Shown one piece after another: positions 1 to 6,652 of a stretch of DNA of 12,232 bases (position 1 is the first letter of the stretch; each line of letters opens with the position of its first letter). The notes under the pieces are model-generated. The model was not told the origin of the DNA. It ran no database searches and saw only the letters and a program-made list of their open reading frames with translations. The translations under genes and the position numbers were made by a program. Origin of the DNA: an uncultured Spirochaetales bacterium (GTDB lineage: Bacteria; Spirochaetota; Spirochaetia; Sphaerochaetales; Sphaerochaetaceae); the NCBI GenBank assembly GCA_949292445.1, contig CASEZU010000074.1, positions 1-12,232 of the forward strand, written 5' to 3'.

Positions 1-21
1 AAAAAGGCACATATTATCGGA

Positions 22-48
22 GAAAAGCCCGCTGCATCGCTGCAGCGG
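22..48 (-). terminator. Rho-independent terminator of gdhA
   Basis: Read on the minus strand, a perfect 8-bp stem (CCGCTGCA / TGCAGCGG, positions 48-41 and 36-29) with a 4-nt loop is followed by GCTTTTCT. This is the G+C-rich hairpin plus U-run of an intrinsic terminator. It starts about 20 nt after the gdhA stop codon, so it most likely ends a single-gene gdhA transcript. Confidence 0.8.
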
Positions 49-68
49 ACACACACAAAGGAGGAATA

Positions 69-1406
69 TCAGTAACCGAGGTCACACATCGCATCCGCGA
101 CTTTCCTGAAAGCCGCGATGTTCGCACCCTTCACATAGTCAATATATCCATCATCGCCGCGGCCGTGTCTCACACACTCCGAGTGTATCGATTGCATGAT
201 GGAACGCAGCCTGCCGTCCACCTCATCCGCCGGCCAGAAATAATGCATGGCATTCTGGCTCATCTCAAGCCCGGATACGGCAACTCCGCCGGCATTCGCA
301 GCCTTTCCCGGAGCAAAGAGGATATGGTTCCGGTGGAACAGGGCGACAGCTTCCGCAGTGCAGCCCATATTCGAGGTCTCCACGACATACTTAACGCCGT
401 TTCCTATGAGTTTCTCCGCATCGGAGGCGTCGAGTTCATTCTGTATCGCACATGGGAAAGCCAGATCCACAGGCACCTCCCAAGGCTTCCTGCCGGGTAC
501 GAACTCTGCCTTGAACCTGGAGGCATATGGCCTGACCACATCATTATTGCTTGCCCTCAGCTGCAGCATGTATGCCCATTTCTCCGGAGTATCTATTCCG
601 TTCTCATCATAGATGTAACCATCCGGCCCGGATATCGTGACAACCTTTGCTCCCAGCTGCGATGCCTTCATCACAGCGCCCCATGCGACATTGCCGAAGC
701 CTGAGACGGCGATCCTCTTTCCTCTCATCTCCTCGCCGTTCTCATGAAGCATGTTCTCAGCGAAATACATTGTGCCGTAACCGGTCGCTTCCGGGCGCAC
801 CCTTGATCCGCCCCAGCCGAATCCCTTGCCTGTAAGGACGCCGGTGTTCTCTGTCATGATCCGCTTGTACTGACCATAGAGGAAGCCTATCTCACGGCCT
901 CCGACACCGATGTCACCTGCAGGGACATCTGTATCCGGACCTATGTACTTGTACAGCTCAGTCATGAATGAGCGGCAGAAGCGGAGTATCTCGGCATCAG
1001 ACCTGCCTTTCGGCGAGAAATCAGAGCCTCCTTTGCCTCCCCCCATCGGCAGTGTTGTGAGGGCATTCTTGAAAGTCTGTTCGAAAGCGAGAAACTTCAT
1101 CGTCCCCTCTGTCACTGATGAATGGAATCTCAGTCCGCCCTTATATGGCCCGAGGGCATTGTTGAACTGCACCCTGTAGCCCCTGTTGACCCTGATGTTC
1201 CCGTCATCATCCTCCCACTCCACCTTGAATGAGATGACCCTGTCCGGCTCCGTGATGCGTTCGAGTATCCTGTTCTGGATATACCTCGGATTGTCATTGA
1301 CAGTGTCTATTACTGACTCAACAACCTCCCGCACGGCCTGTATGAATTCCGGCTCAGCCGGATTCCTGCGCTCAATATCCTGCATGAAGTCATCTAGCCT
1401 ATACAC
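69..1406 (-). CDS. gdhA: NADP-type glutamate dehydrogenase
   Basis: Cytosolic hexameric enzyme interconverting 2-oxoglutarate plus ammonium and L-glutamate, normally in the assimilatory direction with NADPH. In the longest frame (460 aa from TTG at 1451), the substrate-binding motif GPYKGGLRFH is at 101-110 (K104), FKNAL at 127-131 (K128), the catalytic-lysine motif PMGGGKGGSDF at 135-145 (K140), PAGDIGVGGREIG at 177-189 (D180), the Rossmann motif GFGNVA at 251-256, and PGKAANAGGVAVSGLEM near the C-terminus. It closely resembles E. coli GdhA (447 aa) as remembered. I chose the GTG at 1406-1404 (V16) because a GGAGG Shine-Dalgarno sits 5 nt upstream; this gives 445 aa and an N-terminus (YRLDDFMQDIERRNP) in register with E. 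coli YSLESFLNHVQKRDP. The upstream TTG has no Shine-Dalgarno. Single-gene unit with its own terminator, divergent from the next gene. The family call is very safe; NADP preference is inferred from similarity. Confidence 0.97.
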   Translation of the reverse strand: MYRLDDFMQDIERRNPAEPEFIQAVREVVESVIDTVNDNPRYIQNRILERITEPDRVISFKVEWEDDDGNIRVNRGYRVQFNNALGPYKGGLRFHSSVTEGTMKFLAFEQTFKNALTTLPMGGGKGGSDFSPKGRSDAEILRFCRSFMTELYKYIGPDTDVPAGDIGVGGREIGFLYGQYKRIMTENTGVLTGKGFGWGGSRVRPEATGYGTMYFAENMLHENGEEMRGKRIAVSGFGNVAWGAVMKASQLGAKVVTISGPDGYIYDENGIDTPEKWAYMLQLRASNNDVVRPYASRFKAEFVPGRKPWEVPVDLAFPCAIQNELDASDAEKLIGNGVKYVVETSNMGCTAEAVALFHRNHILFAPGKAANAGGVAVSGLEMSQNAMHYFWPADEVDGRLRSIMQSIHSECVRHGRGDDGYIDYVKGANIAAFRKVADAMCDLGY

Positions 1407-1411
1407 ATCTG

Positions 1412-1416
1412 CCTCC
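1412..1416 (-). promoter_or_regulatory. Shine-Dalgarno that sets the gdhA start
   Basis: GGAGG on the minus strand, 5 nt before the GTG at 1406-1404. It favours this GTG over the TTG at 1451-1449, which has only TCTTTCTG before it. A possible promoter overlaps: TTGACG (1451-1446), a 17-nt spacer and TAATCT (1428-1423). The -35 matches 5 of 6 but the -10 only 3 of 6, so the promoter is weakly supported and would give a very short leader. Confidence 0.7.
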
Positions 1417-1585
1417 GATCTCAGATTAAGCCAGGGTATTGCATCCGTCAACAGAAAGATACATCAGAATATCTTCACAAAAATTATGTTTTGATAAATT
1501 TTTCAGGCTGCATATTGAGATTACATCATTTATTAATACCATAAAAAGCGAGAATGAAGAGCCATTCGGAACAGCCACTCAGCAA

Positions 1586-1614
1586 TGAACAGCGCCTCCG
1601 CCTTGTGCTATACT
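1586..1614 (+). promoter_or_regulatory. Extended -10 promoter for the 1621-5929 gene set
   Basis: TGAACA (1586-1591, 4 of 6 to TTGACA), a 17-nt spacer, and TATACT (1609-1614, 5 of 6 to TATAAT) preceded by TG at 1606-1607, forming an extended -10 element. Initiation about 7 nt after the hexamer would fall on the A of the ATG at 1621, so the mRNA may be leaderless. The rest of the 1407-1620 interval is A+T-rich and divergent; I see no further defined site in it. Confidence 0.5.
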
Positions 1615-1620
1615 CCGGTT

Positions 1621-1821
1621 ATGAACAAGAGAGACCGCATCATTTATATTGTCTCGATGGTCCTTTTAGCCATTGAGCTGGCTGTGATGATCATATCGAT
1701 ACTGATGCATCCGTTTCCTGACTCCTATCTCAGGGGCTGGGGAATCGCGGCTGTCATAACGATGGCTGGAGCAATATACGGCTTTGTCAGGAAGCTCATG
1801 GCAGGAAGGAAGGAGGGCTGA
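1621..1821 (+). CDS. Small two-TM membrane protein, unknown function
   Basis: I do not recognise this 66-aa protein. After a basic N-terminus (MNKRDR) there are two hydrophobic helices, about residues 7-28 (IIYIVSMVLLAIELAVMIISIL) and 39-58 (GWGIAAVITMAGAIYGFVRK), joined by a short HPFPDSYLR loop; the tail is basic (RKLMAGRKEG). This predicts an inner-membrane hairpin with both ends in the cytoplasm. The frame extends upstream to an ATG at 1585 (78 aa), but the extra residues would be encoded across the putative promoter and that ATG has no good Shine-Dalgarno, so I prefer 1621. Its TGA overlaps the ATG of the receiver/PPDK-like gene (TGATG, 1819-1823), implying translational coupling and perhaps a membrane anchor or sensor role for it; that role is inference only. 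Confidence 0.6.
   Translation: MNKRDRIIYIVSMVLLAIELAVMIISILMHPFPDSYLRGWGIAAVITMAGAIYGFVRKLMAGRKEG
1810..1816 (+). promoter_or_regulatory. Strong Shine-Dalgarno inside the small membrane gene
   Basis: AAGGAGG lies 4 nt before the ATG at 1821, within the last codons of the membrane-protein gene. With the TGATG stop/start overlap it fixes the start of the downstream 972-aa protein and supports coupled translation. Confidence 0.75.
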
Positions 1822-4739
1822 TGTATCTTCTCGATCAGACATGGCTGCCCTTCGCGAATCTGATGCTCCGCCATGTCTACAGCGTCCTTCTCATCTGCTC
1901 GGATTATGACAGGTTCATGCTTGAGGAGGACGGCAGGGTCGAGGAGGAGCTGTACAAGGAATACACCGCCCTGGGGCTTTCAAGCCCGCCGAAGATATCC
2001 CATGCATCAAACGAGGAAACAGCGCTGCTGATGATCGACAACCAGCAGTTCGATCTTGTGATATCCATGCTTGATCTGGGATCAGACAGAGTCGAGGGAC
2101 TGGCAAAAGCCATCAAGGACAGGAAACCGGACATGCCGGTGATAGCGCTATCCCCCTCCCCCGATCACAGGAAGGCAAAGGAGCTCAGGGGCGAGAACTG
2201 CCCTTACATAGATTATCTCTTCTACTGGCAGGGCAACTCATCGCTTTTCCTGGCAATGGTGAAGCTCATAGAGGACAGGATGAACGTCAGGCACGACACC
2301 TCGGAAGCTGATGTGCAGGTGATCATCCTCGTCGAGGATTCGGTGCGCTTCATCTCATCATACCTGCCGGAAATGTACATGTGCCTCATCAGGCAGAACA
2401 GGCTCTCCATCCTCGAGGCGCTCAATGACTGGGGCAAGACGCTGAGGATGAGGGGACGTCCGAAGATCCTCCTTGCGACCGACTACAATGAGGCCTGGCA
2501 GCTTTACACGGAATACAGGGCCAACATCCTCGGCATAATCACAGACATAAACTTCCCTTCAGACAGCGGCGCAGAAGGATCAGGGCTGCGCCTCACAGAG
2601 GCTGTGAAAAAGGACAACCCCGAGGTGCCTGTGCTGATCCAGAGCACGGAGATGGGGAACAAAGCAGATGCGGACAGGCTCGGGGCAGACTTCCTGTGGA
2701 AGCTCTCCCCGTCGCTTCTGCAGCATCTGGAAGAGCATTTCCTCAAATACTACAATTTCGGACCGTTCATCTTCATCGATCCTGAAACAGGGAAAGAGAT
2801 AGCCCGGGCCAACACGATGAAGGAGGTACAGGAAACGCTACGCGACCTGCCTCTTCCCTCCTTCCGCTACCACTCCAAGCGCAATGATTTCTCCAGGTGG
2901 CTCAGGGCCCAGTCCCTCTACATGCTTGCCCACAAGATAAAGAACATAAATCTGGACACAGGCATGAGCGACAGCGAGGTCCGTGACCTTCTCTACACAA
3001 CCATAAAGGAATACAGGAGCGAGAGGACGAGGGGCGTCATCGCTCAGTTCTCCCCATCCTCGTACGATGAGACAGTGCTTTTCGCCAGAATCGGCAAGGG
3101 ATCCCTCGGAGGAAAAGGCAGGGGACTGGCTTTCATAGCGATGGAGATGAAGGCAAACGGGATACGTACTCTCTACCCCTCTGTATATCTCTCAATACCC
3201 CGCACAATAGTCATAACGACGGAGCTTTTCGACCGCTTCATGGAGGAAAACGGATTCTCCTGCCAGGATTTTCAGGAGATGGAGGACGCCGGAATACTAA
3301 GAATATTCCTCTCGGCCAGAATGCCGGAGAGCCTCGTCAGTGACCTCAGGGCGATTCTCAGCATAATAAAGAAGCCGCTCTCAGTGCGCTCCTCCTCGCT
3401 GCTGGAGGATTCCCATTTCCAGCCGTTTGCAGGTGTCTATCAGACAACGATGATCCCGAACAGAGGAAGCGACGAGGAGAGGCTCGACGACCTTGTACGC
3501 TCGGTGAAGACAGTCTGGGCCTCCACATATTTCAGCACCGCCAGGGAGTACCTGAAGAACACCCTGCACTCACCTGAGGAAGAGAAGATGGCTGTGATCA
3601 TACAGCAGGTCACAGGCTCTGAGCACGGAGGCTACTGGTATCCGAACATCTCAGGAGTGGCGAGATCCCTGAACTACTACCCTGTACCGGGGCAGAAAGC
3701 CGAGGACGGCGTCGGCATGCTCTCCTTTGGACTCGGAAAGACGATAGTGGACGAAGGTACAGCGCTGCGCTTCTGCCCGGCAAAGCCGAGGATGCCATCG
3801 GATTCGCTGACAGGGGAATCATCTGTGCAGAACAGGTTCTACGCCCTCTCACTGGAAGGGAGATTCGATCCGGAGAAGAATTCAGACAATCTCGTGCAGC
3901 TTCCGATAGATGAGGAGGCCGGGAAATACCCGATGGCATTCAGGGGCATAGCCTCGACGCTCGACCCGTATACAGGCATGCTCTCAGAGTCCATGAGAGT
4001 GGAAGGCATCAGGATGCTCACGTTCAACGGCGTGCTGAAATATGAGACAATCCCGCTCGCCCGCATCATCGACGACATGCTGAAGCTCGGAACGAATGCG
4101 ATGGCGGAACCTGTGGAAATAGAATTCGCGGTGAATACGGAGCATGAGGACCGTCCCGATTTCTCGATACTTCAAATCAGGCCGATATCAGGCACAACCG
4201 GCTACACAGATGTCCCGATATCCGAAGAGGACCGCAGCAAAGCCCTCATACATGCCAGGAAAGTCATGGGGAACGGAATAGTCGGGGATATCCGTGAGAT
4301 AATCACCATCAAGCCTGAGGCATTCGACAGGAGCCGCATGGTTGACATGGCAAGGGAGCTCGATGAGCTCAACAGGGTGACTGAGGGCTTCTATGTCCTT
4401 GTGGCGGCCGGTCGTCTCGGATCATCGGACAGATGGCTCGGCATCCCCTGTACCTGGTCCCAGATCTCCAGGGCGCATGTCATAGTAGAAACGGGGCTGA
4501 AGGAACTTCAGGTGGAGCCCAGCCAGGGCACGCATTTCTTCCAGAACATGACATCGCTCGGCTGCATCTACCTGACAATAAATCCGATGTATAATGATGG
4601 AGTCTTCCGCTATGAGGAGATAGCTGCGCTTCCGCATGTGACGGAGACGGAGCATTTCCTCTGCGTGAGAACGGAAAAACCGCTCATCATCAAGGCCAGC
4701 GGCCTGGATGGAGAAGCAGTGATAAGGGAGAGCTACTAG
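1821..4739 (+). CDS. Receiver-like/PPDK-type ATP-grasp fusion protein, probable regulator
   Basis: A 972-aa cytosolic protein of the poorly characterised 'PEP/pyruvate-binding domain' group. Residues ~19-155 look like a degenerate receiver: acidic SDYD at 27-30 and an Asp near 85, but no C-terminal Lys. Residues ~166-308 look like a second receiver with a full set: acidic pair E172/D173, phospho-acceptor candidate D242 (IITDINFP), T276 (LIQST) and K294 (LWKLS), with a long insertion after its first helix. Residues ~410-790 match the ATP-grasp domain of PEP synthase/PPDK: KGSLGGKGRGLAFI at 426-439, SVRSSSLLED at 521-530, FAGVYQT at 536-542, IEFA at 767-770 and ILQIRPI at 783-789. The C-terminal ~180 residues lack the swivelling-domain motif (GG.TSHAA) with the phospho-histidine and the PEP/pyruvate barrel; instead there is a GRLGSSDRWLGIP...SQGTHFFQNMTS block (864-912). 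It is therefore unlikely to be an ordinary PEP synthase. A role as a nucleotide-dependent phosphotransfer or signalling protein is inference. Confidence 0.85.
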   Translation: MYLLDQTWLPFANLMLRHVYSVLLICSDYDRFMLEEDGRVEEELYKEYTALGLSSPPKISHASNEETALLMIDNQQFDLVISMLDLGSDRVEGLAKAIKDRKPDMPVIALSPSPDHRKAKELRGENCPYIDYLFYWQGNSSLFLAMVKLIEDRMNVRHDTSEADVQVIILVEDSVRFISSYLPEMYMCLIRQNRLSILEALNDWGKTLRMRGRPKILLATDYNEAWQLYTEYRANILGIITDINFPSDSGAEGSGLRLTEAVKKDNPEVPVLIQSTEMGNKADADRLGADFLWKLSPSLLQHLEEHFLKYYNFGPFIFIDPETGKEIARANTMKEVQETLRDLPLPSFRYHSKRNDFSRWLRAQSLYMLAHKIKNINLDTGMSDSEVRDLLYTTIKEYRSERTRGVIAQFSPSSYDETVLFARIGKGSLGGKGRGLAFIAMEMKANGIRTLYPSVYLSIPRTIVITTELFDRFMEENGFSCQDFQEMEDAGILRIFLSARMPESLVSDLRAILSIIKKPLSVRSSSLLEDSHFQPFAGVYQTTMIPNRGSDEERLDDLVRSVKTVWASTYFSTAREYLKNTLHSPEEEKMAVIIQQVTGSEHGGYWYPNISGVARSLNYYPVPGQKAEDGVGMLSFGLGKTIVDEGTALRFCPAKPRMPSDSLTGESSVQNRFYALSLEGRFDPEKNSDNLVQLPIDEEAGKYPMAFRGIASTLDPYTGMLSESMRVEGIRMLTFNGVLKYETIPLARIIDDMLKLGTNAMAEPVEIEFAVNTEHEDRPDFSILQIRPISGTTGYTDVPISEEDRSKALIHARKVMGNGIVGDIREIITIKPEAFDRSRMVDMARELDELNRVTEGFYVLVAAGRLGSSDRWLGIPCTWSQISRAHVIVETGLKELQVEPSQGTHFFQNMTSLGCIYLTINPMYNDGVFRYEEIAALPHVTETEHFLCVRTEKPLIIKASGLDGEAVIRESY

Positions 4740-4741
4740 GT

Positions 4742-5929
4742 ATGGCAACAAGTCTTTACACCCCGACGAGGGTCACACTTGGCAAGGGCGCCGAGGACAG
4801 GCTCGGCGAGGAACTGAGAAAAGACGGAGCGAAGAAGGTTCTGATCCACTACGGTTCGGAACGCATCGTCACCAACGGCCTCATGAAGAGGCTCACGGAC
4901 CAGCTGGACAAAGAGGGCATAGGATATATCACGCTGGGCGGCGTCAAGCCGAATCCGAGGGTCTCGCTTGTCAGGACAGGCATCGAGCTCGGCAGGAAGG
5001 AAGAGATAGACTATATCGTCGCAGCAGGCGGCGGCTCGGTCATCGACAGCGCCAAGGCGATAGCCTACGGCCTCTACGACAACTCGGGAAAGGATGTATG
5101 GGACTTCTATGACGGAACGAGAAAGCCGGAAGGTGCCTACCCCATCGGAGTCATCCTGACACTCTCCGCAACGGGCTCGGAGATGAGCGACAGCTCCGTC
5201 ATCACAAATGAGGACGGCGGCCTCAAGAGAGGCTACAACTCAGACTTCTGCCGCCCGCGTTTCGCGCTTCTTGATCCGGAGCTGACATATTCAGTGCCCC
5301 CGTACCAGACCTCATGCGGCACAGCTGACATGATGATGCATACAATGGAGAGATTCTTCCATGCAGGAAAGTCGCTCGAGCTTACAGACAACCTCGCCAT
5401 AGCTCTTCTGAAGACCGTGGTCGTGAACGGAGTCAAAGCCCTGCAGGATCCGAAGAATTACGAAGCGAGGAAAAATCTCATGTGGGCATCATCGCTTTCC
5501 CATAACGGCCTCATGCAGGAAGGCAATGAGCAGCGCGGCGACTGGGCATGCCACCAGATGGAGCACGAGCTCTCCGGCATGTTCGATGTCGCCCATGGCG
5601 CCGGGCTTACGGCAATATGGGGAACATGGGCCCGCCATGTGTTCCTCGAGAATCCGGAAAGATTCGCGAAGCTGGGAGAAGGAGTGTTCGGCCTCAGGAG
5701 CACAGGAAGCCCGGAGCGCGATGCGGAGAGTGCCATCAAGGCCTTTGAGGATTATTTCAGGGAGATCCATATGCCCACGAGCATAAAAGAGCTGGGAATC
5801 AGGGCAACAGAAAAGCAGCTGGACGAGCTTGCCGACAAGGCTGTCTTCTACGGCAAGAGGAAGCTCGGAGCGTTCAGAGTCCTGGACAGGGATGATATAA
5901 GGGCGATCTACGCGGACGCCTCAAAGTAA
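4742..5929 (+). CDS. Iron-dependent alcohol (butanol-type) dehydrogenase
   Basis: 395-aa cytosolic group III alcohol dehydrogenase of the YqhD/BDH subfamily, reducing aldehydes to alcohols with NAD(P)H, typically as an electron sink in fermentation or for aldehyde detoxification. The N-terminal dinucleotide-binding domain has AAGGGSVIDSAKAIA at 94-108. The helical C-terminal domain carries the expected metal ligands D196 and H200 (TADMMMH), H271 (DWACHQMEHE) and H285 (FDVAHGAGL), in the same spacing as in E. coli YqhD. Length is normal. The ATG lies 2 bp after the stop of the receiver/PPDK-like gene, with a weak GGGAG about 12 nt upstream, so it is the third gene of that operon. The exact substrate and the choice of NADH or NADPH cannot be read from the sequence. 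Confidence 0.93.
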   Translation: MATSLYTPTRVTLGKGAEDRLGEELRKDGAKKVLIHYGSERIVTNGLMKRLTDQLDKEGIGYITLGGVKPNPRVSLVRTGIELGRKEEIDYIVAAGGGSVIDSAKAIAYGLYDNSGKDVWDFYDGTRKPEGAYPIGVILTLSATGSEMSDSSVITNEDGGLKRGYNSDFCRPRFALLDPELTYSVPPYQTSCGTADMMMHTMERFFHAGKSLELTDNLAIALLKTVVVNGVKALQDPKNYEARKNLMWASSLSHNGLMQEGNEQRGDWACHQMEHELSGMFDVAHGAGLTAIWGTWARHVFLENPERFAKLGEGVFGLRSTGSPERDAESAIKAFEDYFREIHMPTSIKELGIRATEKQLDELADKAVFYGKRKLGAFRVLDRDDIRAIYADASK

Positions 5930-5935
5930 CACCCA

Positions 5936-5970
5936 CAGCCGGAAAGGCTATTATCAGCGGTTTCCGGCTG
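5936..5970. repeat. Inverted repeat at the convergent gene junction
   Basis: Perfect 10-bp arms CAGCCGGAAA (5936-5945) and TTTCCGGCTG (5961-5970) around a 15-nt loop. The right arm and part of the loop are the last codons and stop of the pseudouridine synthase gene. Neither side is followed by a T-run, so it is not a classical intrinsic terminator, though it could act as a 3'-end stabiliser or weak bidirectional stop for the two converging transcripts. Confidence 0.6.
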
Positions 5971-6652
5971 CTGAAACAAAATAATCCCAGAGAGCGGAGT
6001 GAGGCGGATCGGCGACAATCGTCACCGCCTCTTTCTTTATCGGATGGATGAATGAGACCCGCCTTGCATGGAGGCAGATACCGCCGTCAGGATTGGAACG
6101 CTGCGCACCGTATTTAAGGTCGCCCTTTATATGGATGCCGAGCGCTGCGAGCTGTGCCCTTATCTGATGATGGCGGCCTGTATGGAGGTCGATCTCAAGC
6201 AGGTGGTAGTTATCGGAAGAGGCGACAAGGCGGTATGAGAGCTTTGCGATCTTCGCACCTTTCCTCTCCCTTGATGAGGCGATGCTCTTGTTCCCCTCCG
6301 CACTGCGGGTGATGTAGTGCACAAGCTCCCCTTCCGGACGCTCCGGAGCCTTATCCACAATTGCCCAGTATGTCTTCCTGACATCGGATGTACGGAAAAG
6401 CGCTGTCATCCTTGAAAGCGCCTTGTCGGTACGGCAATATACCACAATGCCTGACGTGGGACGGTCAAGGCGGTGGGGAATCCCGAGAAAGACATTCCCC
6501 GGCTTGCTGTATTTCTCCTTGAGATACGCCTTCACATCATCAGCAAGCGTCCTGTCACCCGTCTCATCCCCCTGGACAAGCTCGCCGGGGAGCTTGTTGA
6601 CGGCTATCAGATGATTGTCCTCGTAGAGGATCCTGTCACTTATCCTCGTCAT
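5954..6652 (-). CDS. RluA-family pseudouridine synthase
   Basis: 232-aa cytosolic enzyme isomerising uridine to pseudouridine in rRNA or tRNA. The RluA signature HRLDRPTSG is at 60-68 with catalytic Asp D63; other family blocks are LLEIDLHTGRHHQIRAQL (151-168) and GDLKYG (177-182). There is no N-terminal S4 domain, so it is a short RluA/TruC-like form rather than RluC or RluD; the target uridine cannot be assigned. Its ATG overlaps the end of parC by 17 bp, with a purine-rich GGATGGGAT just upstream inside parC, so it is the last gene of the parE-parC operon and probably translationally coupled. The topoisomerase pairing looks like transcriptional convenience rather than shared function. Confidence 0.9.
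   Translation of the reverse strand: MTRISDRILYEDNHLIAVNKLPGELVQGDETGDRTLADDVKAYLKEKYSKPGNVFLGIPHRLDRPTSGIVVYCRTDKALSRMTALFRTSDVRKTYWAIVDKAPERPEGELVHYITRSAEGNKSIASSRERKGAKIAKLSYRLVASSDNYHLLEIDLHTGRHHQIRAQLAALGIHIKGDLKYGAQRSNPDGGICLHARRVSFIHPIKKEAVTIVADPPHSALWDYFVSAAGNR

Noticed and set aside
165..704. 179-codon open frame antisense to gdhA
   Set aside because: Overlaps the conserved catalytic domain of gdhA and shows no recognisable motif.
1821..4739. Annotation as functional PEP synthase or PPDK
   Set aside because: The swivelling phospho-histidine motif and the PEP/pyruvate-binding barrel are not visible, and the protein has receiver-like domains instead.
5936..5970. Inverted repeat as a bidirectional intrinsic terminator
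   Set aside because: Arms are good, but neither side is followed by a T-run; listed only as an inverted repeat.
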